A stretch of DNA of 5,664 nt from Chloroflexota bacterium (GTDB taxonomy: Bacteria > Chloroflexota > Limnocylindria > Limnocylindrales > CSP1-4): the NCBI GenBank assembly GCA_003158495.1, contig PMJT01000238.1:3195-8858 (forward strand), written 5' to 3'. Every line of letters starts with the position of its first letter. The stretch's first letter is position 1. The position numbers and the translations under genes were made by a program. Below are positions 1 through 5,377 of this stretch, one piece after another. Below the pieces are notes generated by a model, which did not search any database, had not been told where the DNA came from, and was given only the letters and a program-made list of their open reading frames with translations.

Positions 1-131
1 GTTCCCTGGTCGGACCCGAGCCATCGCCAGATCTCGAAGCCCGACAGATCCCGTTCGCGCAAGGTGCCCAGGATCGCTCGGTCGATACTCGACTGCTTCG
101 TCGTGAGCCCGCTCCAGGTCAACTCGTCCAC
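1..131 (-). CDS. PadR-like transcriptional regulator, N-terminal part (cut by window edge)
   Basis: Reading from a GTG at 131 toward position 1 gives 43 open codons that run off the window. The protein starts MDELTWSGLTT and continues with an ILGTLRERDLSGFEIWRWLG segment (about residues 20-39). This resembles the first helices of the PadR winged-helix domain, where a hydrophobic 'xLGxLxexxxxGyEIwxxL' stretch is typical. PadR proteins are dimeric DNA-binding regulators, often repressors, that bind dyad operators and respond to small molecules. A GGAG ribosome binding site lies 8 nt upstream of the GTG, which supports this start. The frame upstream has no nearby alternative ATG, GTG or TTG. The gene begins 37 nt after the stop of the preceding GT87 gene on the same strand, so it may be the last cistron of the operon or be independently expressed. 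The wing and the C-terminal dimerisation or effector part lie outside the window, so the family call rests on a short segment. Confidence 0.68.
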   Translation of the reverse strand, partial: MDELTWSGLTTKQSSIDRAILGTLRERDLSGFEIWRWLGSDQG

Positions 132-139
132 GATTCCAG

Positions 140-143
140 CTCC
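140..143 (-). promoter_or_regulatory. Ribosome binding site of the PadR-like gene
   Basis: GGAG on the minus strand, followed by an 8-nt spacer (CTGGAATC) and the GTG start at 131. Its strength and ideal spacing decide the start of the edge-truncated regulator and argue that this short frame is a real gene. Confidence 0.6.
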
Positions 144-168
144 GATCCCGCTACTTCGGGGCGACTTG

Positions 169-1350
169 CTAACGCGCTCGCGGCGTGGCCGTCGAGGAGC
201 CTGTGCCAACGAGGTCCGCTACCGCGCCCCGGGCGTCCATAGGCATCGCCAATTCACCAGCCTTCAACGTTGGCGACGGTTCTTCCGAGATCGTTCCGTC
301 TTCCTCCCGAGCGACTACGAACAGCGGTGTCAATAGCATCGCCAACAAACCGGCGAGTGCCACGGTCCAGGCGGCAAGAGGCTGGAGGGCCGCGATGACA
401 TAGAGCCGCGGCCACGGTCGAAGAATCGGCAACGTCAGAAGCAGCGGCAGTGCGGCAAGAGGGCCCGCGTAGGGCGCCACGAGGATGCCGGCCGCCAGGA
501 CCCAGGCGAGTGAACGATTCTCGTGAGTGCGCGCAACTACCAGCATGGAAAGCGCCATCACCAGGATCTCGATCGGCACCGTGAGCCCAGGCAGATAGGC
601 GCTGACACCGACGTTGCCGGGCCACGCCCACATGAACCTGCTTCCTTGGGAGAGGTTGTGGAACCACTCCAGGTACATGCTCGGGCCTGCGACCAGGGCA
701 GCGACCAGCGTCGCCGCCACTGCCGTGATGACTGCGCCCTCGGCCGTCCTTCGTCTATGAACCACCAGCCAGACAAAGTAGGGGGCCAGCAGAGGTTTGG
801 GGACGGCAGCGGCGATAAACCCGAGGGCGATGCCGGAGCGGCGGCGCTCCTGCCCAAACGTCGACAGGGCCATCGCGGCGGTGATTGGGACCATGAAGTT
901 GCCCGGGGCGACGTCGTTGATGAGCGGGAGAAAGGTAAGAACGAGCAGGACTGCGATCCACGACCCTCGTGACAGCCACAGTGCGATTGCTGCCGCCAGG
1001 ATCACCTTGAGTAGGGCGTACGCGACAAGAACGTACTCACGCTGGACGAGCGTGGCAGGGACGGCCAGCAGTACCGACAGCGGCGTGTAGACGTACGAGG
1101 GGTCGCTGTAGGCGGACTGGCCATCGAGAAAGCGCCTGGTGGCCTGAAGGACGAGGTCCGCATCGAGGCCCCACCAGTGAGTGTCGGGGAACTGCCCGAT
1201 GACCACCTGCATCTGCGGGACCATGACCAGGGCGAAGATAGAAGCGGAGAAACCTACGACGAGAAAGAACATCAAGGGCCGGGGCGGAGGAACAACCACC
1301 CGACGACTCCGAATCGAGGGCCCTTTCCGCGCGATCTCCCGAGATTGCAC
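169..1350 (-). CDS. GT87-type polyprenyl-phosphate-sugar-dependent membrane glycosyltransferase (second copy)
   Basis: A 393-residue multi-pass membrane protein. A hydrophobic segment at about residues 26-48 is followed by an extracytoplasmic loop with WWGLDADLVLQA (59-70), FLDGQSAYSDPSYVYTP (74-90) and then helix after helix to about residue 347. The Asp-containing loop after the first helix, the 'G-x-x-x-Y…Y-x-P' pattern, the PGN stretch (149-151) and the KP…HRRR segment (185-201) are hallmarks of GT87/DUF2029 proteins. That family includes the mycobacterial mannosyltransferase PimE, whose catalytic base is an Asp in this loop. D63 or D65 is the likely equivalent. These enzymes use polyprenyl-phospho-sugars as donors on the outer face of the membrane. 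A polar tail of about 46 residues, rich in Glu, Pro, Ala and Thr, follows the last helix. The gene starts 3 nt after the upstream GT87 stop. The GTG at 1350 has a G-rich site upstream, but a GTG at 1299 (codon 18, giving 376 residues) has a better GGAG 7 nt before it. The sugar and acceptor are unknown. Confidence 0.82.
   Translation of the reverse strand: MQSREIARKGPSIRSRRVVVPPPRPLMFFLVVGFSASIFALVMVPQMQVVIGQFPDTHWWGLDADLVLQATRRFLDGQSAYSDPSYVYTPLSVLLAVPATLVQREYVLVAYALLKVILAAAIALWLSRGSWIAVLLVLTFLPLINDVAPGNFMVPITAAMALSTFGQERRRSGIALGFIAAAVPKPLLAPYFVWLVVHRRRTAEGAVITAVAATLVAALVAGPSMYLEWFHNLSQGSRFMWAWPGNVGVSAYLPGLTVPIEILVMALSMLVVARTHENRSLAWVLAAGILVAPYAGPLAALPLLLTLPILRPWPRLYVIAALQPLAAWTVALAGLLAMLLTPLFVVAREEDGTISEEPSPTLKAGELAMPMDARGAVADLVGTGSSTATPRAR
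1307..1310 (-). promoter_or_regulatory. Possible internal ribosome binding site for a later start of the second GT87 gene
   Basis: GGAG lies 7 nt before an in-frame GTG at 1299 (codon 18 of the longer reading). The same 13-bp context, including GGAG with the same 7-nt spacing, precedes the epimerase ATG at 4467. It competes with the GGGGGG stretch upstream of the GTG at 1350. Residues 1-17 before it are polar and basic, so either start keeps the first membrane helix intact. Confidence 0.35.
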
Positions 1351-1353
1351 CTG

Positions 1354-2451
1354 TCAGATCCCCCCAGGCGAGCCGCCTTCGGTAGTCGTTCTCCCCGCTC
1401 CTAGGAGCACCGGCCGTCGCCAGAACCGCGGGCCCTGGTCGTTGGCGAACGGAACAATGACCAGGACGAGCCAGCTGAGAACCTCGAACCGCAGGTCCGG
1501 CGTGCCCAACGTCACGCCGACGGCGCACGCTGCGAAGGCCCAGGCGGGCCGATCTCGCCATAGCCAGGCCAGTGCAGCCGCACCTGCGGCCAGCAGGTAT
1601 GGGACCAGGTTGGCGATGGCAACGGGAACGCCCAGGCTCGTTGCCAGCGATGCCGGACTCATGCCTGGTAGTCCAACGGTCCCGGCCTGGCGCGCAACTG
1701 CCAGGTACTGAATGAAGCTGTCCGGACTCACGGCGATGAAACTCACCGCGACGACGGCGGCTACCGTGGCGACACACGTGACCAGAGCCCGCGAATCGCG
1801 GCGGACAATGAACCACCATATCCACAACCCCGGCGTCAGCTTTAGAGCGAAGGAGAGGCCAATGAGCGCGCCTGCAACACCTGGTCGGCCCCGGGTGGTG
1901 GCCCACCAGACCAGGGCGCAGGCAGGAATCAGCAGGGCATTGACGTTGCCCGACACCGCTTGCATCGCCACGAACGGCATGACAACGAGCAGCGTGGGGT
2001 AGAGGCCCGGGCGGCAACGAACGATGATCATGGCCATCATCACCGACGAGGCCAGCAATCCGGCGAGGGCCCACAGGTACATCGAAGCGTCCCCGAACAG
2101 GAAGGCGAGCAGCCTCCAGACCACTGCGATCGGAGGCGGCGATAGCAGTGGGTACGACCACGGAGTGGGTTCAATGCCGTTTGCGACCGGCCGGTCGCCG
2201 GCCTGGAGCTGGTACAGCTGGTGCCCGGCGTTGAGTCGCACGCCTGCGGCGTAGTAGTTGGACGTGTCCGTTCCGATCCGGGCCGGGTTGACCAGGTCCG
2301 GGCGGAACACGAGGATCGTCATGAGCAGCATGAATAGCCAGCAGGCGATGAGGAAAGGCGGGGCAATCGTTCGCCAGTCAACCTTGAAGAAGACACGGAT
2401 GCCTGGAAGATGACGCCATGTTTGGCTCGATTCGGCGGCGTCTGTGGCCAT
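1354..2451 (-). CDS. GT87-type polyprenyl-phosphate-sugar-dependent membrane glycosyltransferase (first copy)
   Basis: A 365-residue multi-pass membrane protein of the GT87/DUF2029 type. A polar N-terminus (1-27) precedes a helix at about 29-49. The next loop carries GTDTSNYYAAGVRLNAGHQLY (60-80), in which D62 is the best candidate for the catalytic Asp, and then SYPLLSPPP (99-107). Further family signs are SGNVNALL (167-174) and the KLTPGLWIWWFIVRRD segment (204-219), which corresponds to the conserved 'KP…RR' region. Known members transfer mannose or other sugars from polyprenyl phosphate to lipids, glycans or proteins outside the membrane. The ATG follows the stop of the flippase-like gene with no spacer (TAGATG), so translation is probably coupled; a GGTGG lies 11 nt upstream. 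Although it sits beside a second GT87 gene, the two differ clearly in loop and motif sequence, so they probably do different steps. Donor, linkage and acceptor cannot be assigned. Confidence 0.85.
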   Translation of the reverse strand: MATDAAESSQTWRHLPGIRVFFKVDWRTIAPPFLIACWLFMLLMTILVFRPDLVNPARIGTDTSNYYAAGVRLNAGHQLYQLQAGDRPVANGIEPTPWSYPLLSPPPIAVVWRLLAFLFGDASMYLWALAGLLASSVMMAMIIVRCRPGLYPTLLVVMPFVAMQAVSGNVNALLIPACALVWWATTRGRPGVAGALIGLSFALKLTPGLWIWWFIVRRDSRALVTCVATVAAVVAVSFIAVSPDSFIQYLAVARQAGTVGLPGMSPASLATSLGVPVAIANLVPYLLAAGAAALAWLWRDRPAWAFAACAVGVTLGTPDLRFEVLSWLVLVIVPFANDQGPRFWRRPVLLGAGRTTTEGGSPGGI

Positions 2452-3426
2452 CTAGGCGACTTCCACCCGGAGCGGCAACGTTGGGCTGCCGAGTCGCCAG
2501 ATCCTCAGGTGTAGAGCCCACGTCGTGACCAGGCCCACGATTGCCACGGGCACCGTCCCGATGGCATGCAGGAGAATCACCGCGGCGAGGGCAGAAGCCG
2601 GATCCTGGCCCAGCATCGTCAGTGCGCTGACGCCGACAAACTCGTAGGTACCGACCGAGCCGGGCGCAGCTGGAATTGCCGTCGACAGCGCGATCCACGA
2701 CATCGCGAAGGCAGCCTGGAGCGGCGTCAGATGAAGCCCCACGGCCCACGCCACCGCGACCATGGAGCAGACTGCGCAAGCGTAGGCAGCGAGAGTGGAG
2801 ACCACAGTCGTGGCGGCCCCCCTTGGCGTGCGCACTGCCAATGAGCCCTGTAGCACCCGGGCCACGAAGTCGTGGGCTTGTCTCGGGAGGAACGCCCTGG
2901 TGATCTTCGAGCGTCCAAAGAAGAGGCCTGCCAGGACAATCGACGCGATCACGCCGGCCACCGCGACCGCGAGCAAGAGCTCCGCGTTGGCCACTATCCA
3001 TGAGTTGACAACGACGAAGCCGAGCGCGGTTGCGAGGGCGAGAATAGTCAAACCATCGGCCAGTCTTTCTGTTACGACCGAGCCGAGGGTGGAGAGCCGA
3101 GGCAGGCGAAGGGCCGTGGCCGCGAGGTACGCCCGAGCTACATCTCCAAGGCGCATCGGCAGCAAGGTGTTGGCGAAGTACCCAACGCAGGTGTAGGCCA
3201 GAGCGTGGCCGTAGCCAACCGGCCCAAGGGCCGACAGCAAGAAGCGCCAGCGCCACGCCCGAATGGCGATCTCCAGCCATGCGAAAAAGAAGACCAGGCA
3301 GAGGCCGAGCGGCGCCGCCCGACCCAGAGACGCGCCGGTTGCGCCCAGATCCACCCGGCTCAGTGTTGCCCAGGCGAACACCAAGCTGATTGCGATTCCA
3401 AGAGCGACGCGTGCCCCCTTCACCAC
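2452..3426 (-). CDS. LPG_synthase_TM / UPF0104 flippase-like integral membrane protein
   Basis: A 324-residue, almost wholly hydrophobic protein with about seven or eight membrane segments. It has the family signatures in order: IRAWRWRFLL (55-64), FANTLLPMRLGDVARAYLA (84-102), ERLADG (120-125) and PAAPGSVGTYEF (252-263). This is the membrane domain found in the flippase half of MprF and in the C-terminal part of the archaeal dolichol-phosphate mannose synthase AglD. Only the membrane domain is present; there is no aminoacyl-transferase domain, so it is not a full lysyl-phosphatidylglycerol synthase. Next to a GT2 polyprenyl-phosphate glycosyltransferase and two GT87 genes, a role in translocating or handling the lipid-linked sugar is the best guess. 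Such activity is not established for most family members. The start is a tandem GTGGTG at 3426/3423, 18 nt after the epimerase stop, with a modest GGATGGG upstream. Confidence 0.85.
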   Translation of the reverse strand: MVKGARVALGIAISLVFAWATLSRVDLGATGASLGRAAPLGLCLVFFFAWLEIAIRAWRWRFLLSALGPVGYGHALAYTCVGYFANTLLPMRLGDVARAYLAATALRLPRLSTLGSVVTERLADGLTILALATALGFVVVNSWIVANAELLLAVAVAGVIASIVLAGLFFGRSKITRAFLPRQAHDFVARVLQGSLAVRTPRGAATTVVSTLAAYACAVCSMVAVAWAVGLHLTPLQAAFAMSWIALSTAIPAAPGSVGTYEFVGVSALTMLGQDPASALAAVILLHAIGTVPVAIVGLVTTWALHLRIWRLGSPTLPLRVEVA

Positions 3427-3444
3427 CGAAGCGTACCCATCCGG

Positions 3445-4467
3445 CTAGCCTACCTTGCTCCCGGACACGGGTTCGGCGGCGGGCCCGCATCCGCCCGCCT
3501 GGGCTTCGGTTGGCAGAAGTCCTGTCTCTCTGAACCAGCTCACCGTTGCCTCGAGCCCTCGATCGAGAGTGGTCTGGGGCGACCAGCGCAGCATGTGGCG
3601 GATCTTCTCGATGTTGACGACGCGCCTGCGGATGTTGTCGATATCGCGACGGTCTATGTGGTCGACGACAATCTCGCGGCCGCAGGCTCGCCCGACGGCC
3701 GTGGCCATGTCGTTCACCGATGTCTCGACGCCCGTCCCGACGTTGAAGACTTCGCCTTCGGCTCTCGGGTGCGTGGCCGCCAGGAGGGTCGCGTCGACGG
3801 CGTCCTCGACGAACGTGAAGTCGCGAGTCTGGCCGCCGTCGCCGTGGATGCACAGGCGCTGCCCGGAGTTGGCCGCGATGAGGAACTTCGACACGACTCC
3901 GCAGTACGGGTTCTCCGGGCGCTGGTACGGCCCGTAGACGTTGGAGTATCGGACCACGGAGACCGGCAGGCCGTAACCCTCGTAGAACGCCACGCAGTAA
4001 TGCTCGCCGGCAAGCTTGCTGACTGCGTAGGGTGTCAGCGGGACGAGACGGTCGTCCTCGTTGATCGGGATCGAGCGTGGGTTGCCGTAGACGGATGCGG
4101 ACGAGGTGTACACGACTCGCTCGGTGTTGAACTCGCGCGCAGCGAGCAGAACGTTCAGGGTGCCGCCAATGTTGGTCTTGAAGTCATCGCGAGGGTTTGC
4201 GGTCGACGCGATGATGTTTCGGGCGGCCAGATGAAAAACGAGCGTGTGCCGCTTCACGAGGTCGAATACGAGCGGCTCATCGGTAACAGAGCCTTCTATG
4301 AATTCCGCGCCCGTCGGGATCGCGTCGCGGCGGCCCGTGAACAGATCGTCGAGGACCGTTACCCGGGCCCCGGATTCGATCAGCCGTCGAACCAGTGCCG
4401 AGCCAACGAAACCGGCACCGCCGGTCACCAGGACGCGACGGCCACCAAAAGCACGTTCGAGCATCAT
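3445..4467 (-). CDS. NAD-dependent nucleotide-sugar epimerase/dehydratase (extended SDR)
   Basis: A cytosolic sugar-nucleotide enzyme of about 340 residues. Numbered from the ATG at 4467, the Rossmann motif TGGAGFVG is at 15-22 and the NAD-ribose-binding acidic pair is D40-D41 after strand 2. HLAA is at 79-82, TSSASVYGNP at 121-130 (catalytic Ser) and YAVSK at 147-151 (catalytic Tyr and Lys). RYSNVYGP and DFTFVEDAVDA follow, typical of UDP-hexose 4-epimerases and close relatives. It should therefore make a UDP- (or other NDP-) sugar for the glycosyltransferases encoded beside it. The exact substrate (glucose/galactose, GlcNAc/GalNAc, uronate) cannot be read. The frame is open up to a GTG at 4518, but the added 17 residues match no family start and would overlap the GT2 gene by 55 nt. 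The ATG at 4467 has GGAG 7 nt upstream and forms an ATGA overlap with the GT2 stop, so I choose it. A second ATG follows directly at 4464. Confidence 0.9.
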   Translation of the reverse strand: MMLERAFGGRRVLVTGGAGFVGSALVRRLIESGARVTVLDDLFTGRRDAIPTGAEFIEGSVTDEPLVFDLVKRHTLVFHLAARNIIASTANPRDDFKTNIGGTLNVLLAAREFNTERVVYTSSASVYGNPRSIPINEDDRLVPLTPYAVSKLAGEHYCVAFYEGYGLPVSVVRYSNVYGPYQRPENPYCGVVSKFLIAANSGQRLCIHGDGGQTRDFTFVEDAVDATLLAATHPRAEGEVFNVGTGVETSVNDMATAVGRACGREIVVDHIDRRDIDNIRRRVVNIEKIRHMLRWSPQTTLDRGLEATVSWFRETGLLPTEAQAGGCGPAAEPVSGSKVG

Positions 4468-5270
4468 CGTTTGACTCCGAATCGAAGCAGGAGAGCCGGC
4501 CGGAACAGGCGCCACCAATCGCGCAGCCCACGCATCTTCGTGTAGCCCTTGGCATGGTAGACAACCGTCACCGGGTACTCGACTACCCGGTAGTGCGACC
4601 TGATGGTCCTGTAGAGGAGGTAGGGCTCGAGTTCATACCTGTCGAGCCAGTCCTGGTCGATGTCGATGGATGGGTCGTCCAGGATCTTCGTTCGAAAGAC
4701 GCGGAACCCGTTGGTCGCGTCCGTGATGCGGCGGAAAACCAGCATGCTGAAGACGAGGGAATAGAAACGCGTTCCCATGGCGCGACCGCCGCTTGGGCCG
4801 ACGACGTGGCCGCCGCGCATCCATCGAGAACCCTGGACGTAGTCGAGGTCCCGCCCGAGAGCGAAGTCCAAGGCGCCGACCAGGTCGGACGGCACGTGCT
4901 GGTCGTCCCCCGCAAGCAATGCAAGGTAGGGCCGGCCGCGCCCTTGCGCACAATGGAAGCCCGTTCGGATGGCCGCGCCGACTCCGCGGTTCTGTTCGTG
5001 GCGCAGTACTACAGCTGCACCGTGGGCCCGCGCCTGATCACCGGTGTCGTCGGTCGATCCGTCGTCGACGACGATCGCCTCGAACCGCCCGTCCTTCGGG
5101 AACTTGTCGAGCACCCGGCCGATCTTCCCGGATTCATTCAGCGCCGCGATTATCACCGCGACGAGCGGCTCCGTTGTCTCCGTCGCGACTCCACCCGCCG
5201 GCGAAACGCCTCGGGCAGCCTCGTTTCCTTGTCCGGACTGTTGCACTACCTGGCCCCCATTGCTGCTCAC
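4464..5270 (-). CDS. GT2 glycosyltransferase, polyprenyl-phosphate hexose (DPM1-like) synthase type
   Basis: A 268-residue soluble GT-A protein. After a polar N-terminal stretch (1-35), the GT2 domain begins with LVAVIIAALNES (36-47). It continues with IVVDDGSTDDT (66-76, nucleotide binding), NRGVGAAIRTGF (94-105) and LLAGDDQ (118-124), the acidic donor/metal-binding motif. Next come a GSRW stretch and TDATNGFRVF. The order matches DPM1-like enzymes that move a sugar from a nucleotide sugar to polyprenyl phosphate. The AGDDQ form differs from the DAD(L/G) form of classical DPM1 but resembles a bacterial GT2 subgroup. No C-terminal membrane segments are seen, unlike GtrB or AglD; a membrane partner is encoded two genes downstream. 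The first available start is a GTG at 5270 without a visible ribosome binding site. A GTG at 5246 (codon 9) has GGGGG 7 nt upstream and may be the real start; the domain is complete either way. The stop overlaps the epimerase ATG. The hexose is unknown. Confidence 0.87.
   Translation of the reverse strand: MSSNGGQVVQQSGQGNEAARGVSPAGGVATETTEPLVAVIIAALNESGKIGRVLDKFPKDGRFEAIVVDDGSTDDTGDQARAHGAAVVLRHEQNRGVGAAIRTGFHCAQGRGRPYLALLAGDDQHVPSDLVGALDFALGRDLDYVQGSRWMRGGHVVGPSGGRAMGTRFYSLVFSMLVFRRITDATNGFRVFRTKILDDPSIDIDQDWLDRYELEPYLLYRTIRSHYRVVEYPVTVVYHAKGYTKMRGLRDWWRLFRPALLLRFGVKR
4475..4478 (-). promoter_or_regulatory. Ribosome binding site deciding the epimerase start
   Basis: GGAG followed by TCAAACG (7 nt) and ATGATG. 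It lies within the last codons of the GT2 gene, so the epimerase is probably translated by ribosomes finishing GT2. It supports the start at 4467 rather than the upstream GTG at 4518. Confidence 0.65.
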
Positions 5271-5377
5271 ACCGACGACTATGGCGGACCATATGCCATC
5301 CGTATCTAGGGCGATGGTACCCGTCGTGGGTTAGGCGGTGGGGCGCAGATCGACGGCGGGCGAGGGCCTGGGGCGCG
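5271..5377 (-). other. Intergenic gap between the LuxC-like gene and the glycosylation genes; possible control region
   Basis: This 107-bp gap is the longest non-coding stretch inside the window. Its half next to the GT2 gene (5275-5325) is richer in A+T than the surroundings. It holds a short dyad, ATGGC (5281-5285) / GCCAT (5295-5299) with a 9-nt loop, plus neighbouring ACCAT (5288-5292) and ATGGT (5314-5318) copies. A TATGGT hexamer on the minus strand could be a -10 box, but no matching -35 is visible. I see no terminator after the LuxC-like stop, so read-through is possible. A promoter or operator here is a guess from position and composition. Confidence 0.3.
5281..5299. repeat. Short inverted repeat upstream of the GT2 gene
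   Basis: ATGGC at 5281-5285 pairs with GCCAT at 5295-5299 around a 9-nt loop. Two further ATGGT/ACCAT words lie nearby. The arms are only 5 bp, so this could arise by chance. Its position just upstream of a probable operon start is the only reason to list it as a candidate operator. Confidence 0.25.

Noticed and set aside
132..168. Possible terminator hairpin (CCCG…CGGG) between the second GT87 gene and the regulator
   Set aside because: The stem is only 4 bp with a 6-nt loop and no T-tract follows.
64..336. Plus-strand 90-codon frame at the left end
   Set aside because: It overlaps the regulator start and the GT87 C-terminus, is Arg-rich and resembles no family; the minus-strand reading explains the region better.
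1305..1317. 13-bp direct repeat shared with 4473-4485 as a possible mobile or recombination site
   Set aside because: Both copies lie inside coding sequence. One 13-bp match in a window of this size is not far from chance, and no other flanking similarity is present. It is kept only as evidence on start sites.
1037..2161. Minus-strand open frame of 374 codons overlapping both GT87 genes
   Set aside because: Arg/Gly/Ser/Pro-rich out-of-phase reading of the GT87 genes, with no membrane segments or recognisable motif.
2378..3853. Long minus-strand open frame (491 codons) in another phase across the flippase-like and epimerase genes
   Set aside because: It is a high-G+C shadow: rich in Arg, Gly, Ser and Pro without any domain pattern, and fully overlapping two clear genes.
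3205..4545. Plus-strand open frame of 446 codons opposite the epimerase
   Set aside because: An antisense shadow of the epimerase and flippase-like genes. Its composition (Asp, Val, Arg, Ala) mirrors codon positions of the real gene and shows no family motif.
4395..5309. Plus-strand open frame of 304 codons opposite the GT2 gene
   Set aside because: Antisense shadow; the minus strand encodes an intact GT2 domain with ordered motifs over the same bases.
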